From assembly GCF_009870125.1 (NCBI RefSeq), contig NC_046679.1:3596001-3660000 (forward strand): 64,000 nucleotides of DNA. The letters are read 5' to 3'. Below, piece by piece: positions 1 to 13,100 of the stretch. The translations under genes were made by a program, and so were the position numbers. Source of the stretch: Drosophila pseudoobscura (lineage: Eukaryota > Arthropoda > Insecta > Diptera > Drosophilidae). Every line of letters begins with the position of its first letter. The stretch's first letter is position 1. The notes below the pieces were generated by a model that saw nothing but the letters and a program-made list of their open reading frames with translations, had not been told where the DNA came from and made no database searches.

Positions 1-651
1 GGGTCCTTTGGAGTTACACGCACAGCAGCGCAAGTTTCAGGAAGCGCTTAAATATGTGAGTGACGCATAAAGAGTGAAATCTTTCCACATCTTAATTGTT
101 GTGGCCGTGCTGGCCTCAATGGTCTGGTCTGGGAAAACTGAATTGTGTGCACTGCGCAGGTGAAAAAAATGCATCCGAAGTGTCGTTTTTTGGCTCTCAC
201 ACGTGGCCTTGTGGCCGAAGTTCTCAATGAGTGTCATGTGGCTGTTATCAATGAGTGTCCCTGGGGTCCTCGTGACATCTGTCCCATACTCCTGCCTTTG
301 TTGGCAACGCTATGCCCCATCTTATGTAAAACTTTAATTGGCAGCTAACTCGCTAAATGATAAAAAAGCACAGTGCACAGACATCTGTACTCGTGCCATG
401 CATATACGCTATACAGCCGGCTGGGATACAAAGTTCACTTGGACTGTTTTGTTGCTGGGAGCCACATGTGTATCCATATAAAATTAATATTGCCGCACTA
501 ATAAAAGCAATTCTCCTATAAAATTCCCCGAATGCCAGCTGGCCATGATTTCGAGAATTTGATATCGTAGAAATAACAATAATTGATCCTATTTCACTCG
601 GGGAAAACTTGAGTTTCTGTTTCTAGTTTAGTTAAAACTCCTACATTTCAG
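1..651. other. AdipoR 5' flank / upstream intron
   Basis: No coding region is supported here. The end of the stretch is a splice acceptor (pyrimidine-rich, then TTTCAG at 646-651), so the last part is most likely an intron separating an upstream 5' UTR exon, perhaps outside the window, from the first AdipoR coding exon. Short open frames on both strands have no recognisable similarity. Confidence 0.5.
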
Positions 652-683
652 CACTTTTTGTGTGGGAGGCTAGAAGGAGCGTC

Positions 684-3424
684 ATGGAATCTTCTTCGAA
701 TCTGCTCGAACGCAAGAAATCGGTCAGCGATTTGTCTGCCGAGGTGGAGGAGACCTCCACAGCAACCACTGGCCTGGACTCGTCTGGCCACTCGTCTGCC
801 GGTGCGGGGACCACTGCAACCACAACAGCCACGCAACACGGCAGCGATGAGACCGAGGAAGATATCTTCGAGCAGGTACAAATGATACTTCGCAAGCGTC
901 GCGGCTGGGGACCGGATGATTCCCTCAGCAATGATCTACATTTGCTGGAGTACGACGATGAGCTGGGCGAGGAGGACGATGCCGGATGCCCACTGCCCTC
1001 CACACCGGAGGACACACAGCTCATCGAGGCTGAGGTAAGTCAAACCGCCTTTTAAGCCCGTCCTTGTCGTTTACGCTAAACTGTTGTGCAAAAAGCATTT
1101 GCACACTCAAGTGCTGTGCAACCTTATCGCTGACCTGGCACCGCGTTGTGTTATCGCGCTGTTGTTGGTGGTCGCAGCCAGGGAGCGCATGCCGAAGGCA
1201 GGGTACTCTAAGTGTCTGTAGTCTTTTCATTGTCGTTTTCAACGACTGCTCTTATCGTTCGAACTATTGCAGAGGCCCACAATGTGGCCATTGCCTTACT
1301 GCCGCAGGTGGCAATTGCAAAAGTTATAGAACATTCGATACACTGGAGCAGTGGAAATGCTTTACAGAACATTAAGCGCATTTTCCAATCCTGCCTTTCA
1401 GTGGAATATTGAGTATAGTTCTCTCGATACTTTCAATCAGTTCCGTTCCGGATTAGAGGTGCCGAGGGCCGGCTTAGGCCGAAAACGGTGGGAAAAATAA
1501 CCAGACGACGTCAGATGTGGAGCTGATAATGGGACGTTTGGGACGGAGAGAGGCAGCATCGGGCGCGCTATCTTATCGCCAGGCGCATTTTGTTGTTTTT
1601 TTTTGTTGTCTTGTTCCGTGAACAAAAGTTTATACAAACCGTTTCAACTAAGTATGCGACAGTCAGATTCTTCAAAGTATAAACGCTCGTTGTGCCGCAC
1701 ACTTAGTTTTAGTTTTTGAAACGAATCGCTGTTTGCCGCTCAAAATGCCAGACAAACAGCAGTCCCAGCCGGAGGTTGTCTTGACTGTGATCGACCCGGA
1801 TCTGGAGCCGCAGAGCGATGTTCCGATCGAGGACGCCCCGAAGAAGAATCAGAACGAGGATGCAATTGAGTGTCAAGCGATCGATAAAGACGTCAGTCCC
1901 ATTTGCTTTTAGTTTTAACGTTTTGAATGTAGTCTAAGCTTTTGATATTCATATCCGGTTCGAAGCATGTGTAATTCCCGCATCATTTCCTTCCCTTAGA
2001 TGACGGAAGTACTGAAGGCTGGGGTGCTGTCCGACGAAATCGATTTGGGTGCATTGGCCCACAACGCCGCGGAGCAGGCCGAGGAGTTTGTACGCAAGGT
2101 AAGTACTTTTGGATAATTGATGAACTATGGCTCAAGCGGAACACCCCTTTTCATTTGAAATTCCGTAACTTTGTTGCACTTTATTTTCCCTTGAATAAAT
2201 ATAAAAACTACTTTTAATTTGTTTTTAATTTGTGTTGAAACTATGCCCCGTTAGCCACTGACTGAGGCCCTTAACCCAAACCCAAACCCAAACTCAAATT
2301 CCAAGCCACCCCTGCCCTATTAGTCAAGTTCACTAACCGTTTATATTTAACTTTCCCTGACGCATGTAGGTGTGGGAGGCCAGCTGGAAGGTGTGCCACT
2401 ACAAAAACCTACCAAAATGGCTGCAGGATAACGATTTTCTACACCGCGGACATCGCCCACCGTTGCCCTCGTTCCGCGCTTGCTTCAAATCGATTTTCCG
2501 CATTCACACGGAGACGGGAAACATTTGGACCCATTTGCTGGGCTTCATTGCATTCCTTGGCGTCGCTGTGTACTTCATTACGCGTCCCTCGGTGGAAATT
2601 CAGACACAGGAGAAGATCGTTTTTGGCGCCTTCTTTATTGGGGCAATTGTTTGCTTAGGATTCTCATTTACTTTCCACACACTGAGCTGTCACTCTGTAG
2701 AGATGGGAAGACTGTTTTCAAAGTAAGTCCACCACATCATAGGAAGTGTATTCTGTTCTAATTCTTTCGTTTACCCACAGACTGGACTACTGTGGAATCG
2801 CACTGCTAATTATGGGATCTTTTGTGCCTTGGCTGTACTACGGTTTCTACTGTCATTACCAGCCAAAGGTGATCTATCTGTCAGTGGTCTGTGTCCTGGG
2901 CGTGCTCTCCATCATTGTCTCGCTGTGGGATAAGTTCTCGGAGCCAGCACTTCGTCCATTGCGCGCTGGCGTTTTCATGAGCTTTGGACTGTCCGGCGTC
3001 ATTCCAGCCATTCACTACAGCATCATGGAAGGATGGTTCAGTCAGATGAGTCGTGCCAGTCTGGGATGGCTAATCCTCATGGGTAAGTTTCATAATCAGA
3101 GGATATTTTGAAGATGAAATCGAATTTTCTTTCACTCTATTAGGCCTACTCTACATCATTGGTGCCTTGCTGTATGCCCTACGTGTGCCCGAGCGTTGGT
3201 TCCCTGGAAAGTTCGACATTTGGGTAGGGTTTGGGTTATCTCTTGAGATAAGGAAAATGACTCACTCAACGCTGAATTTTATTTTGCAGGGACAATCGCA
3301 CCAGATATTCCACATCCTTGTGATTGCTGCGGCCTTTGTGCACTATCATGGCATCTCCGAGATGGCCATGTACCGTGTCATGTATAGCGAGTGCACCGTG
3401 CCGATTGAGCCTATTACCTTCTAA
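684..3424 (+). CDS. AdipoR: Adiponectin receptor (PAQR family), long isoform
   Basis: Exons 684-1034, 2000-2098, 2370-2722, 2781-3082, 3144-3223 and 3290-3424 join to 439 codons plus stop, all with GT-AG introns. The protein matches D. melanogaster AdipoR (CG5315) almost throughout. It is a seven-transmembrane PAQR receptor linked in flies to insulin secretion and lipid and sugar metabolism; the N-terminus is expected to be cytosolic. A long acidic N-terminal tail (residues 1-150) precedes the membrane core. The PAQR zinc site is intact: His253 in FHTLSCHS, Asp270 in LDYCG, and His399/His403 in SHQIFH, with the same spacing as human AdipoR1 (17 and 146 residues). The ATG at 684 follows a 3' splice site at 651, leaving a 32-nt UTR segment. 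The C-terminus ends PIEPITF as in D. melanogaster. Identification is very secure; the upstream UTR exon was not found. Confidence 0.95.
1678..1712 (+). promoter_or_regulatory. Candidate core promoter for the internal AdipoR first exon
   Basis: A TATAAA at 1678-1683 lies about 30 bases before a TTAGTTTTAG stretch that could serve as an initiator, and about 65 bases before the ATG at 1745. Position relative to the alternative first exon is the main support; the initiator match is loose. Confidence 0.35.
1745..3424 (+). CDS. AdipoR: AdipoR alternative isoform from an internal first exon
   Basis: A second coding first exon (1745-1891, 49 codons, beginning [12 protein letters not shown]) sits inside the first AdipoR intron. 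It ends at a GTCAGT donor in phase 0 and joins in frame to the shared exon at 2000, giving a protein of about 371 residues with the same membrane core. Its N-terminus is acidic and proline-containing and is unrelated to the long-isoform tail. The exon has its own upstream region with a TATAAA at 1678-1683, so it probably has its own promoter. The open frame, donor, phase and acidic composition support coding. The alternative is that it is a conserved-looking but unused exon; transcript data would settle this. Confidence 0.75.
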
Positions 3425-4133
3425 AAGCTAAATGTGGATACTGAGGATACAATCATACAATCATAAATACATAGAATCCCACACATACGAGTATATTCAC
3501 ATACACAATACTGCGATCTAGCGCAATTTTACAATGCAACCGTTTTTAGCGTTTGGTGAGCATCTGTACCTTGTTATACGAATAGATGAAAACCGATCCA
3601 TATTCCAGGCATAATTTACGCGCATTTATCATCCAATTCAAAATCGTTCATTATACAAAAGGGAAATCTAGCAAAACGTTAATTATCGAATGAAATTTGC
3701 AGTAGAGTAATTAATATATGTACAACTATTTATATAATTCCAATTTCGTTTACTTAATATTATCTTTAGTTGATGAAAGGGATTGCTTGCAAAGGGACGA
3801 AATGCCAGGGTCATTCATGGCCAGGTGGGGATTGTGGAGCCATTCCCATATTCGCTCAGGCTTACGGTTACTCTCTCTATACTGTAGAACCATTCGAAAA
3901 GGCAAGCAATTTCCTCTTTTAAGTTATATAATTAGATGAATTAGAATCATTAGGATTACATGGAATAGTGAACACAGATCTAAAACGTTATACGAGGTCT
4001 AAATTTACGTTAAATTCTAAATCCAATCACACACATACTCGTACTAGGGCTTGTTTTCACAGCAGCTACCATCACATACATATATTACAATATGCATGGC
4101 CGATCTATTACCAACACGCGGCGAAGTGCAAAC

Positions 4134-4143
4134 AATAAATAAA
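4134..4143 (+). terminator. AdipoR polyadenylation signals (overlapping AATAAA pair)
   Basis: Two overlapping AATAAA hexamers lie at 4134-4139 and 4138-4143, about 710 bases after the stop codon. They mark the probable end of a roughly 0.7-kb 3' UTR (3425 to about 4165). Confidence 0.6.
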
Positions 4144-4164
4144 GAGAAGACTTCTGATTTGTAT

Positions 4165-7100
4165 TTGTATTGAAAACTGATTTCAAAGAGCGCAATTCCC
4201 TCGGCTTATATCAGATATTGTCAGCCAAGGAGCATTTCATAATCATACATTTTCATCATTAAAGATATGTATCTGCAAAATCTTGCTAATATTTATGTAC
4301 ATACATATGTATGTATGTTCGATTTGGCAACGGTTGCCATCACCCTAATGCCTTCGCATAAATATCGTCATAGAGAATTAGAAATACGCGCCGGGGTTAT
4401 TAGTTTAGTTCAGACTGGCGGCGCGAATTTGGCTGGCGAGGGCAAAGCATTTGTTGCTGATGACTGGGCGAATGCTAGAGTTGACTTTGACCCCCTTGAT
4501 GGAGTGAGCAGCCCCGCGAGTCGTGGTCTAGTCTTGAGTCTGTCTGCCTCCCACCTCTGCCTTGTGTTCTACTCGCAGGTACATATATGTGTGCCAGTTT
4601 CTATTTTCGAGTCTGTAGATCATTAAATCTTTTCAGTTTTTGCACAAATAATCGAACAAAACACTTGAGAGCACCGCGCACGTGTCTTTTAAGTAAATGC
4701 GATTGTAGGCTTTACGAAAATTCAAGTTCAACGGTAACAAAAATAGTACCAGAATCAAATATGGCAAAAATCGGTTCCGATGGAAGCCCCGAACAGAAGA
4801 GAAATATTTTAAATATGCCTCAAGCAGGTGCATAAAGGCTTCGCTAAGTCAATCCAACAGGGTTCAAATCGCAACGCATTACCAAATGAAAAGCTGAAGT
4901 CCACAAATTGTTCCAAAATGTCTCCCCTTGAACCGTAAAAAATGATTCAAGAGCCGATGCGTTTTATGTTTAACGCAGTCTTTTTGTGGTCGAATGCACA
5001 TAAAACACCCTAAATAGGGTTTAATTACCCGTTCTGAATAAATGCAAATCGACTGCCTATAAATCGTGGCCAGATGAGGAAATATGCCCATGCCTCAGTT
5101 TGTGTTTCAGCTCTGTTTTACAGGTGACAACGAACTGGTTTGTGCCGAAACTTCGCCTCAGTCAAATACGGTTTGTGGGTGATTTTTATAACCCTAAAAC
5201 TATTGTACCGTCTGCTGGGCTTTCACTTTCAGTTGCACGATACACTTGTACTCTTACGACTATCCAACCCAATGCACGCCACATAGCTGTAGTACTCGAA
5301 TTACTTCTCATTAGACATAATTTGACAATTTGCTCAGATGCGGTGCGTCGCGTCGTCAGGTCAGTGTGAGACCTGCTCCACTGCTCTCTGGGCCAGGCCA
5401 ATCAATCCGGAAGAGCCGGAAGAGAAGACATGTGTGCTGGATTCACAATCGCGTTTGGCCTGTCATCGTCATTAGGAGATGTGAGATGTGTGCTTTGTGC
5501 AGTTCAATGTCGGTAAAACTCGAATGCGTCTGCAGAGTTCAGGCAGCCACCCAGTTTGGGCTTTCAGCTTCTTATTAATGGTCTTGTGCAGTAGTTGCCT
5601 TTATGCGTTAAATTCAATATACCGACTCTGAATCTGAGTCTGAGTCCGAGTCGGAACCAAGAGACTCAGACTGATGCTGAGACTAACAAGCAGCAACTTG
5701 TATTTGAAGGCTTTTGGCGTTTAAGTGTTATGGTCAAGGCCGTTGCCAGCATCCGCTGTGTGTCCAGTTCGTTGGTTCATTGATTTCCAATCAGCCTCAG
5801 TTCACCTCGGACTCGTACTTCTCATATACTCATATACTCTCCGTACAATACTTACCAGCTTGCCAACAATTGGTGGCTGCGTTTTTCCCCAATGTTCTCC
5901 AACTGTTACGCACTAATTGAGTTTTAATGTACACAGGCGAGTGGTACAAAAAGTCCAACCGAAATTACCAAATCAAGAGTAGAGTGCAGAAAAAAGAGCG
6001 CACAGAATGTTTTTGCCCAATACTCTAATGGGGCAGCAGACAGCATTTATTCTTTCAGAGTCTATCATCCAATCATTATCATGCAAATTTGGATATCTTG
6101 TCAAGTTCAAAAACATTAAAAGCGTATAATGGTACCCAACACAACAAAAAGATATTCCTATTCCCCCCAATCATATCCAAAAGGTGGCTGTCTGTATGCT
6201 TTTTTATTTGCATTTCGTGGTGCTGTAGTTTTCCATGTAAAGATGCTTTGAAAATATAATAAAACAAATCAACTCTAATCGAATAAGTCGTTAAATGAGC
6301 CGCATCTGTATCTATAATAAAACACAATGCTGGGGGGCATTGTGGCGAGTTTGTGTCCGAAGTCTTTTGTTTCCGCCATAGGCCAGCGCCGACATTGACT
6401 TTGAACGCGATTGAATTCGACACAAAGTGAAAATTCGTATTGAACATGTACGGAAATCGATGGCGAAACAATAAACTGATTGATAAACTGATTGGGCCCG
6501 AAAATGCGTATGGAAATAGGTGTTTCGATTCTTGGCGATGACTGGCTTTGATAACGTTTTGGCACGCCTTGAAATGGGTTCAGTCCGGGTATCGTTAACG
6601 TAACAAACGCTGCGTAGAATCTTCCTCGAATTGCCAAAAATATTTAGCAATTGAAATGAGCCGCCAGCACAACACCTCCCAAATAAGATTCGGGCACGCG
6701 TCGGGCATGCCAACGCGGCGGGCCTTTGGCCTTCGGAATTGCGGAAGCTTAAATGAAGCTCCGTCGAATCCGTCGTATCCGAAACCCAAAATCTGTGAAT
6801 GAATTGATACCAATTTATGATTTTATGAGCTGCAGTACCAGAGTGGCGTGGGCGTGGGCGTGGAGCTTCACAGCTAAATGAAGCTTAAATCTGTGATGTT
6901 CACTCCTTTGTCTTCTTTCTTCCTATTGAGCAATTAGCAGTGGGCCCAAATGGGGGACCTGGTGGCAAATGTCAGGCAGTCATTGGGGCTGGGACGGGTG
7001 CGTTGCTTTTGGAGTCTGCCAAGCAATTTCGAGCTACTGTTCATTCACCATGGCTTACTACCATGTGGGTACTCGCACTAAAGCAGACAATGCAGTTTCC

Positions 7101-10100
7101 ACTAGTGACTGCTACTACTGCGAGTGTGCGGAATGACGCGGCTAAAATGTGCATCAAGTGGCCATTGGAAACCTGGCTGCCACTGCTCTTTTCTCGTCAG
7201 CCCCACAGACGCTGGCTTCGGGCAGTTTGGGGCCATTTAATTGCACAATCATAAGGCACAATCCCGCACGGGCTCCGGCTCCCAGACTCAGCCCGGCCCA
7301 CAGATGATAAATCTACTGGATACATTTTAACGATTTGGTTTGGCCAACTGCAAAACATTCTCCAGGCGGCAATCCACTTTGGATATAAAAATAGTTTTAT
7401 TATAGGAAGAGGCGCTTGTTTATTATTATTATAATTATTGATTTGGAATGCATTGTGTTTATCGATTTTAGCGACAATTAAGCTGACGGTTGATGTTCTT
7501 ATCGCAGATCCTAGAACAGGCCCTCAAAAACATGCAATGGCTGAGAATCAGTGCCCAGACACCGCTCCCGCTCCGCTTCGAAGCAACTAAAATCTGATGG
7601 AACATGGCGCGCGCGCAAGCTTGGGTCGGATCGGAGCTAGCAATCGGCTGAGATCGGGCCCCATCCGAGTCCACATTCGAATCGAAGTCTGAATCCGAAT
7701 CGTTGTCGCCGTCGTCTCTGTCGTCGGTGTTGGTGTTGGTGCTGTTGGCTGTTTGTTGTTGGTGTTGGTGTTGGCTTTTGGTCGGTTTCGTGTCCGTGTA
7801 TCTGTGTCTGCGGCGCATAGAAGACGGCTTGTAGGGCCCGGATATCGCTTAGTCTGAAAACGGCGCCTCAACAGCAAAGCAGCCAAGTGTTCGCTGGGAA
7901 ATCGTAAAGCTGGCCGAGATCTGCCGCCTCGTGTTGTGCTCTGTTCTGTGCTCTATTCTCTGTGTTCTGTGCCCAGCAGCGTCGCGCTGATCGCCTGGAA
8001 TCGAGTGTGAAATATTGTCTCGAAGGATAACAGAAAGAATTCCTCAGTTTAGTGTTTGTTCTTGCGCGTTGTGGCGGAAAGTGAAGTTCATTCCATTCAA
8101 TATTTCGTAACCGAAAGGCAAGTGCTTAAGAACCGAATAATACTCATCCCGAACAATGGCGAATTGTGTCTAGATTTTATGCTAAATTATGCACACACGT
8201 TTAGGGTATAAACAAATTCCTGGCCTGGCCACATGTTTTGTGGCCAGCAACCTGTTAACAATTTGAGACATTTTTGGGGTCATTGCGAAACGAAAAGCGA
8301 ACCAAAACACCCGGGAACGGACGAATTCAAAAGAAAAATACAGACTAAATATTGTATAAATAAATAACATGACGATGGCCAACAGGCAATAGCCAGCCAG
8401 CCCTCAAAAAAAAAAAAATAAAAAAAATGAGAGATGGAGGAAAAAACGGGCTTACAAAACGAGCTGTAATACTCCGCTGCGCCATGAAGATGCTGCCCCA
8501 GCCACAGAAACAGCCAGTGGCATCCCAGCCAGACAGCCAGCCAGCCAAGTCAATCACATCACTAATGTGGGGCTCATATGTAAATCGCACAACGATTGAT
8601 CAATTCTGTACGTTATAGTAGATGAAGCAGATGAAGATAAAATGCAGCAGCACAGCAGCAGGCCAATATCGCGTCAGGTTGTGTCTGCGACTGCCACTGC
8701 GGATGCTGTTGCATTACCGCATACCACATACCACACGCAGTGTACGCGTTAAAGAAAACTGCCCAATTTCACGGGGCATTATGTGTTATGTCATCGTCGA
8801 TCTCCCTTAGCCCTGAATTTTGCGTTACACTTTTCGTGGCAATTGCGGCCCAAACAGAAATCAGAAGATGTGCTAAACGAAGAGATACACAAACAAAACT
8901 CGTACAATGCCTGAAAAACCCCCAAAAAACTTGAGCTGTTCATTGACGTTTATACTTTGAGAGAAGTTGTGATGTGATAAGAATAGAGCGGAAGTCTGGT
9001 ATATAACATTGGCACACTGATACACATATCACACTTCCCATACGCCAGACAGTTATCAAGTTACCAATTCTTTAGAGAAATATTTTGGTTATAATTTGGT
9101 TGGATTTGCCCTTCGTCAGAGGCAGCGCTGACGTTCACGCATGCGCACAATTTGTTGATTTACGATTTTATTGTTGTTTTCTTGGCACAAACAAAACAGC
9201 CAGCCCAGCGGTGACTCTGAGTGACACTCCGGAGAGACCGGAGAGATAGTTAGTCAAGCAAAATTATCTTCATATCACACCCAGCTCTGGTACAGGTGGG
9301 AGATCTGGGTACACAAATGGTTACTGCTGCACATCCGTCCGGTAAAAGAAAAACGCGGGCGATGTTTATTGCCTCTTGGGTGACATTTTTTTTGTTTTTT
9401 GACATGGCAAATTACATTTTAATATTATGAATCCAATTGGGGTCACATGCGTCGTCGGTCACACCAACAATTAAAGCAGAAACCCATCTAATTCCCACCT
9501 GCTTGCTGGGTTTCTCAATGCTTCCTCCGGCCGAGTGGGTTTTAGAGTGACTTATTTGCCCAACCAGACGGCAGCCAGCAGTAAGCAGCCAGCAGCCAGC
9601 ATCACCCTCAAAGTTTGGCCATAGAAAAAGAGATTTGATAATAATGGCAAGGTAAACAAATCGAGAGGCAGAACAAGGCGATGGCTATGTGGACGATGAT
9701 GATGTTTCGGTAAGGTGATGTGATGACAATTGCAAATATTGGAGGTCAGATGTCGTACATGGGTAGATTTGAATACGAGTACGAATATTCTATATACCCG
9801 TAGGCACATACATATATTGAATATGCATGACTGGTTCAATCTGTGCACCCTTGGGAGGGAACAAATGATTTTTTGCAAAATGCAAGTGCAACGACATTAA
9901 AGCCACAAATAAACAAACAAACAAATATTAACATTATTAATAGTTCTAGTGATTCTAGAGAAAATGTAAGCGTTGATTGTCACAAGATATTTGTTAATTA
10001 AAGGCAGTAAAGGCAATTCCCCCACGTATCGAATTTCCCCGCCCCTCTAATGGATCACAGCTGAAAGTGATTGTAGCGATTGCCTATCGAAGTGCAAGTG

Positions 10101-13100
10101 ATAGGAATTACTTTCAATCGAGTGCTTTGATCGACTAGTTGTTGATTTACTCGTAATTTATTCAGACTGCAATATGCGTCAGCCAACGAACTTTGAACCT
10201 GTTTTTCGTGTAAGAACCCAGACATATTTGCAACTAATTGCATATTTATAAAGTTTGACAAATTGCTAATATTTAAATAATCCAATAACTGAATGAAGCA
10301 CTCAGAAAACAAACATTGGCGCTGTGTTCCTATGGCAATGGCTGTGACTGTTTCACGCCTAGCACAACCTGCCAATCGGATTGATCTGCTGTTGTACGAG
10401 AATACGGAATCCAGACCTAGACAACCTACATAGTACATACTCGCTCACAGAGTGACCGACTGATTAGGCATATTTCAAATCACAATAATTGACTCAATTA
10501 CATTTTTATGAAATATATCGTAGTGGAAACTTTACAGATTCCGTTTAATTGGCTGAAGGAATGTCCAGAGCGAGTCACATTCCTGGTGGTATTTCTGCTG
10601 CCAGCCGCCACGCGGAAGTTAGTCGCGATTAGTCCGTCAACTTGGTGTTGTCTGTGTGGCTAAATTAGCTAATTTATGAGCCTGCAGCGGCTAACACTCA
10701 CTCACACCACTAACACTAGTTCAAGGTCAGATCAGAGCAGAGCAGAGCAGAGCTGAAACTAAGGCTAATGCAAAATAGTCGAGGCAACAGCCAACGAATC
10801 TGCATAAAATAAAAGTAGAAATCTCTTTGGCGGTCAGTCAATAGGCAGAGATAATACGCCTCTCAGTCTCCGCGCCGAATGTTTGATCGTATCGCAGAGC
10901 CACGCCCAGAAGTGAGATGGTGCTGCTGCCTCCTCTAGCTGCTCGAAAATGCAAGAGATCAGCTCTTTGGCTGCTTCGTTTTGTTTCCTCAAAACGTACG
11001 ACCTTGATAGAGATTTTACAATAATGCGTTGCCGTTGATATTGCCGTTGCGTTAACTTTATTCCATCGATTGATCAGAGACTGCTTGCCGCTACGGCTTC
11101 AGGTTCAGGTTTAGTCTTTTGTTTCTCCTCAACATTCCTAGCCATTTCTGTTGACGTTCAGGGCTTCCCATGAGACCTCTCGGCCATCCAGAACTAAGTG
11201 TTCTAGAGGCTGTAAATATAAACAGATTGGGATTGGGATGGGGATCGGAAGCATATTCAGCTACAAATTGCGCATACGCCACATGTGCTCCACGAACCAA
11301 AAATGGTAGGCCAACTTGACGACAGAAAAAAGAACGTGCAAATCTCTTTATACAGCCGCGAGTGCGACGCGTGTCTAGAATTTATCGGCCGACATATAGC
11401 CGGGCTGATTATCGCATAATAAACTGGAATGTGACGTCAGGGCTGTGGAGCTCATTTGGGAGTCGAATTCTATTTATTTGTCTTTCCATTATTCCATTAT
11501 TTCATTTCATATTTACCCTGCCGTTGCCACGCACTCTCGCCTCCCTGACAATCGCTAATTGGAAGGCAAATGGCATCCAACAGAGTCCGACATTGGCAGA
11601 GACGCCTCCGTTTGCGAAATACTCGCATATTGTGTCAAAGAATATTCAAAACGAGAGCATAGAGGAGTAAATACTAGACAAAGGTCATCAGAAACCCAAT
11701 GGGTGGGAATTCTGAAAGTCAGGATCAAATTCTAAAAACTAATCTGCCAAATAATGGTGACCCAACAGTTCTGACTTTTGATTTTCGGGTTTTTCGGCCA
11801 CAAAGTCCCAACTAATTTGCATGTGGACATCGAACGTCGATCGAACGGTTTGAAAATCAATAGACAAATAAATATGCAAAATTTTACAGCAATTTTAATT
11901 CGCATGTTTTGTTGGGGGAGCGAATGGAGTGCTGCAGGGGGGGAGGAAGCAGTTTTGGGGCAGGGCAGATGGTGATGGCCTCTTGTGATAAAACTTGAAT
12001 TCTACAACTATTATCTTGATATTTATGACTGCTAACTGGTCATAAAAGAACTTCGCAGATGAAAGTCCCCAAAACCCAAAACCCAAAGTCAAAGTCAAGT
12101 TCATGCCTCTTCGCAGCCAATAAATCACGAATTTTGCGGAAACCGGTGGAAGTTTTTAGCGATGATCATACATATATTCTAATATTGTGCTTAGATAATA
12201 CTTTATTTGAGCATCCAGTGGGTTTCTGCAGTTGAAATTTCATTAACAGGTTAGTGGAGCAGTCTCCTCATAGATATTTCCACTTAGTATTTAAATTATT
12301 TATTAAATAATAATATCTGTGAGGCAAATAAAACCAGTTTATAATCCGGCTGATGCGATTTGCATTTAAATGTAGAATTATATACGTATCCGGTCTATGT
12401 TACATATTTAAAGTCGACTTTTTAGTCTCCCGACTAGTATAGATACAGTCACTAGATGGAGGCTCTCCCTAATGGTTAAGAAAAGCATTTGCCTAAATCT
12501 GAGAAATGTTGCTCGGCCTCGCCGCAACAACAATTGACAAGAGGCCCTCAAAATAATGCAAACAACTTGGTCGAAATTCTCGTTACCGCAAAATCCAACT
12601 GAATGAATGCATTTTGGTGAAGAGCGATGACTGAACAGAAAACGGTAATTCGACGCGATTGCGCTCACTTGGAGTGCGATTCGGAGTTGGTGATGGCAGG
12701 TGGTGCATAATTAATAAATAACAAATGGAGAATCAAATCGAAGCAGAGCATTCCATTTAGTAGGATTTCCCATAGAAGGGAGGCTAGAGGCCAAAAGGCC
12801 TACAGGGGTAGAACCAAACTGGGCCAGCTGTCTGGCCAAGATCGGAGATTGAGCAAGCGGATCCAACGCAATGCCAGCCATGGGAAGCCATGCAGCTCCT
12901 GGGGTTCAAGCAATTATGGCCAAATAATGATTGATATCAGCGGCAGGTCTAGGAAGTGGCAAAAGAACTTGGTCTGGCTTTGGGCGGGTCTGATCAAGTA
13001 GAGACCCACTAACCATAACCATTAACACACAGAGATTGCAGCAGCCGTTGGTTGCATCCCGCAGGTTGGAGAACTGGTTTCCCTTCCTTGAAGACAATGC

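Noticed and set aside
2274..2300. AACCCAAACCCAAACCC run resembling a telomere repeat
   Set aside because: Drosophila lacks such telomeres, and the run is short and inside an AdipoR intron.
7468..7818. 116-codon ATG frame on the minus strand, rich in Gln, Asn, Thr and Asp
   Set aside because: Low-complexity product of a repeat in what looks like a plus-strand UTR exon; no motif or splice context.
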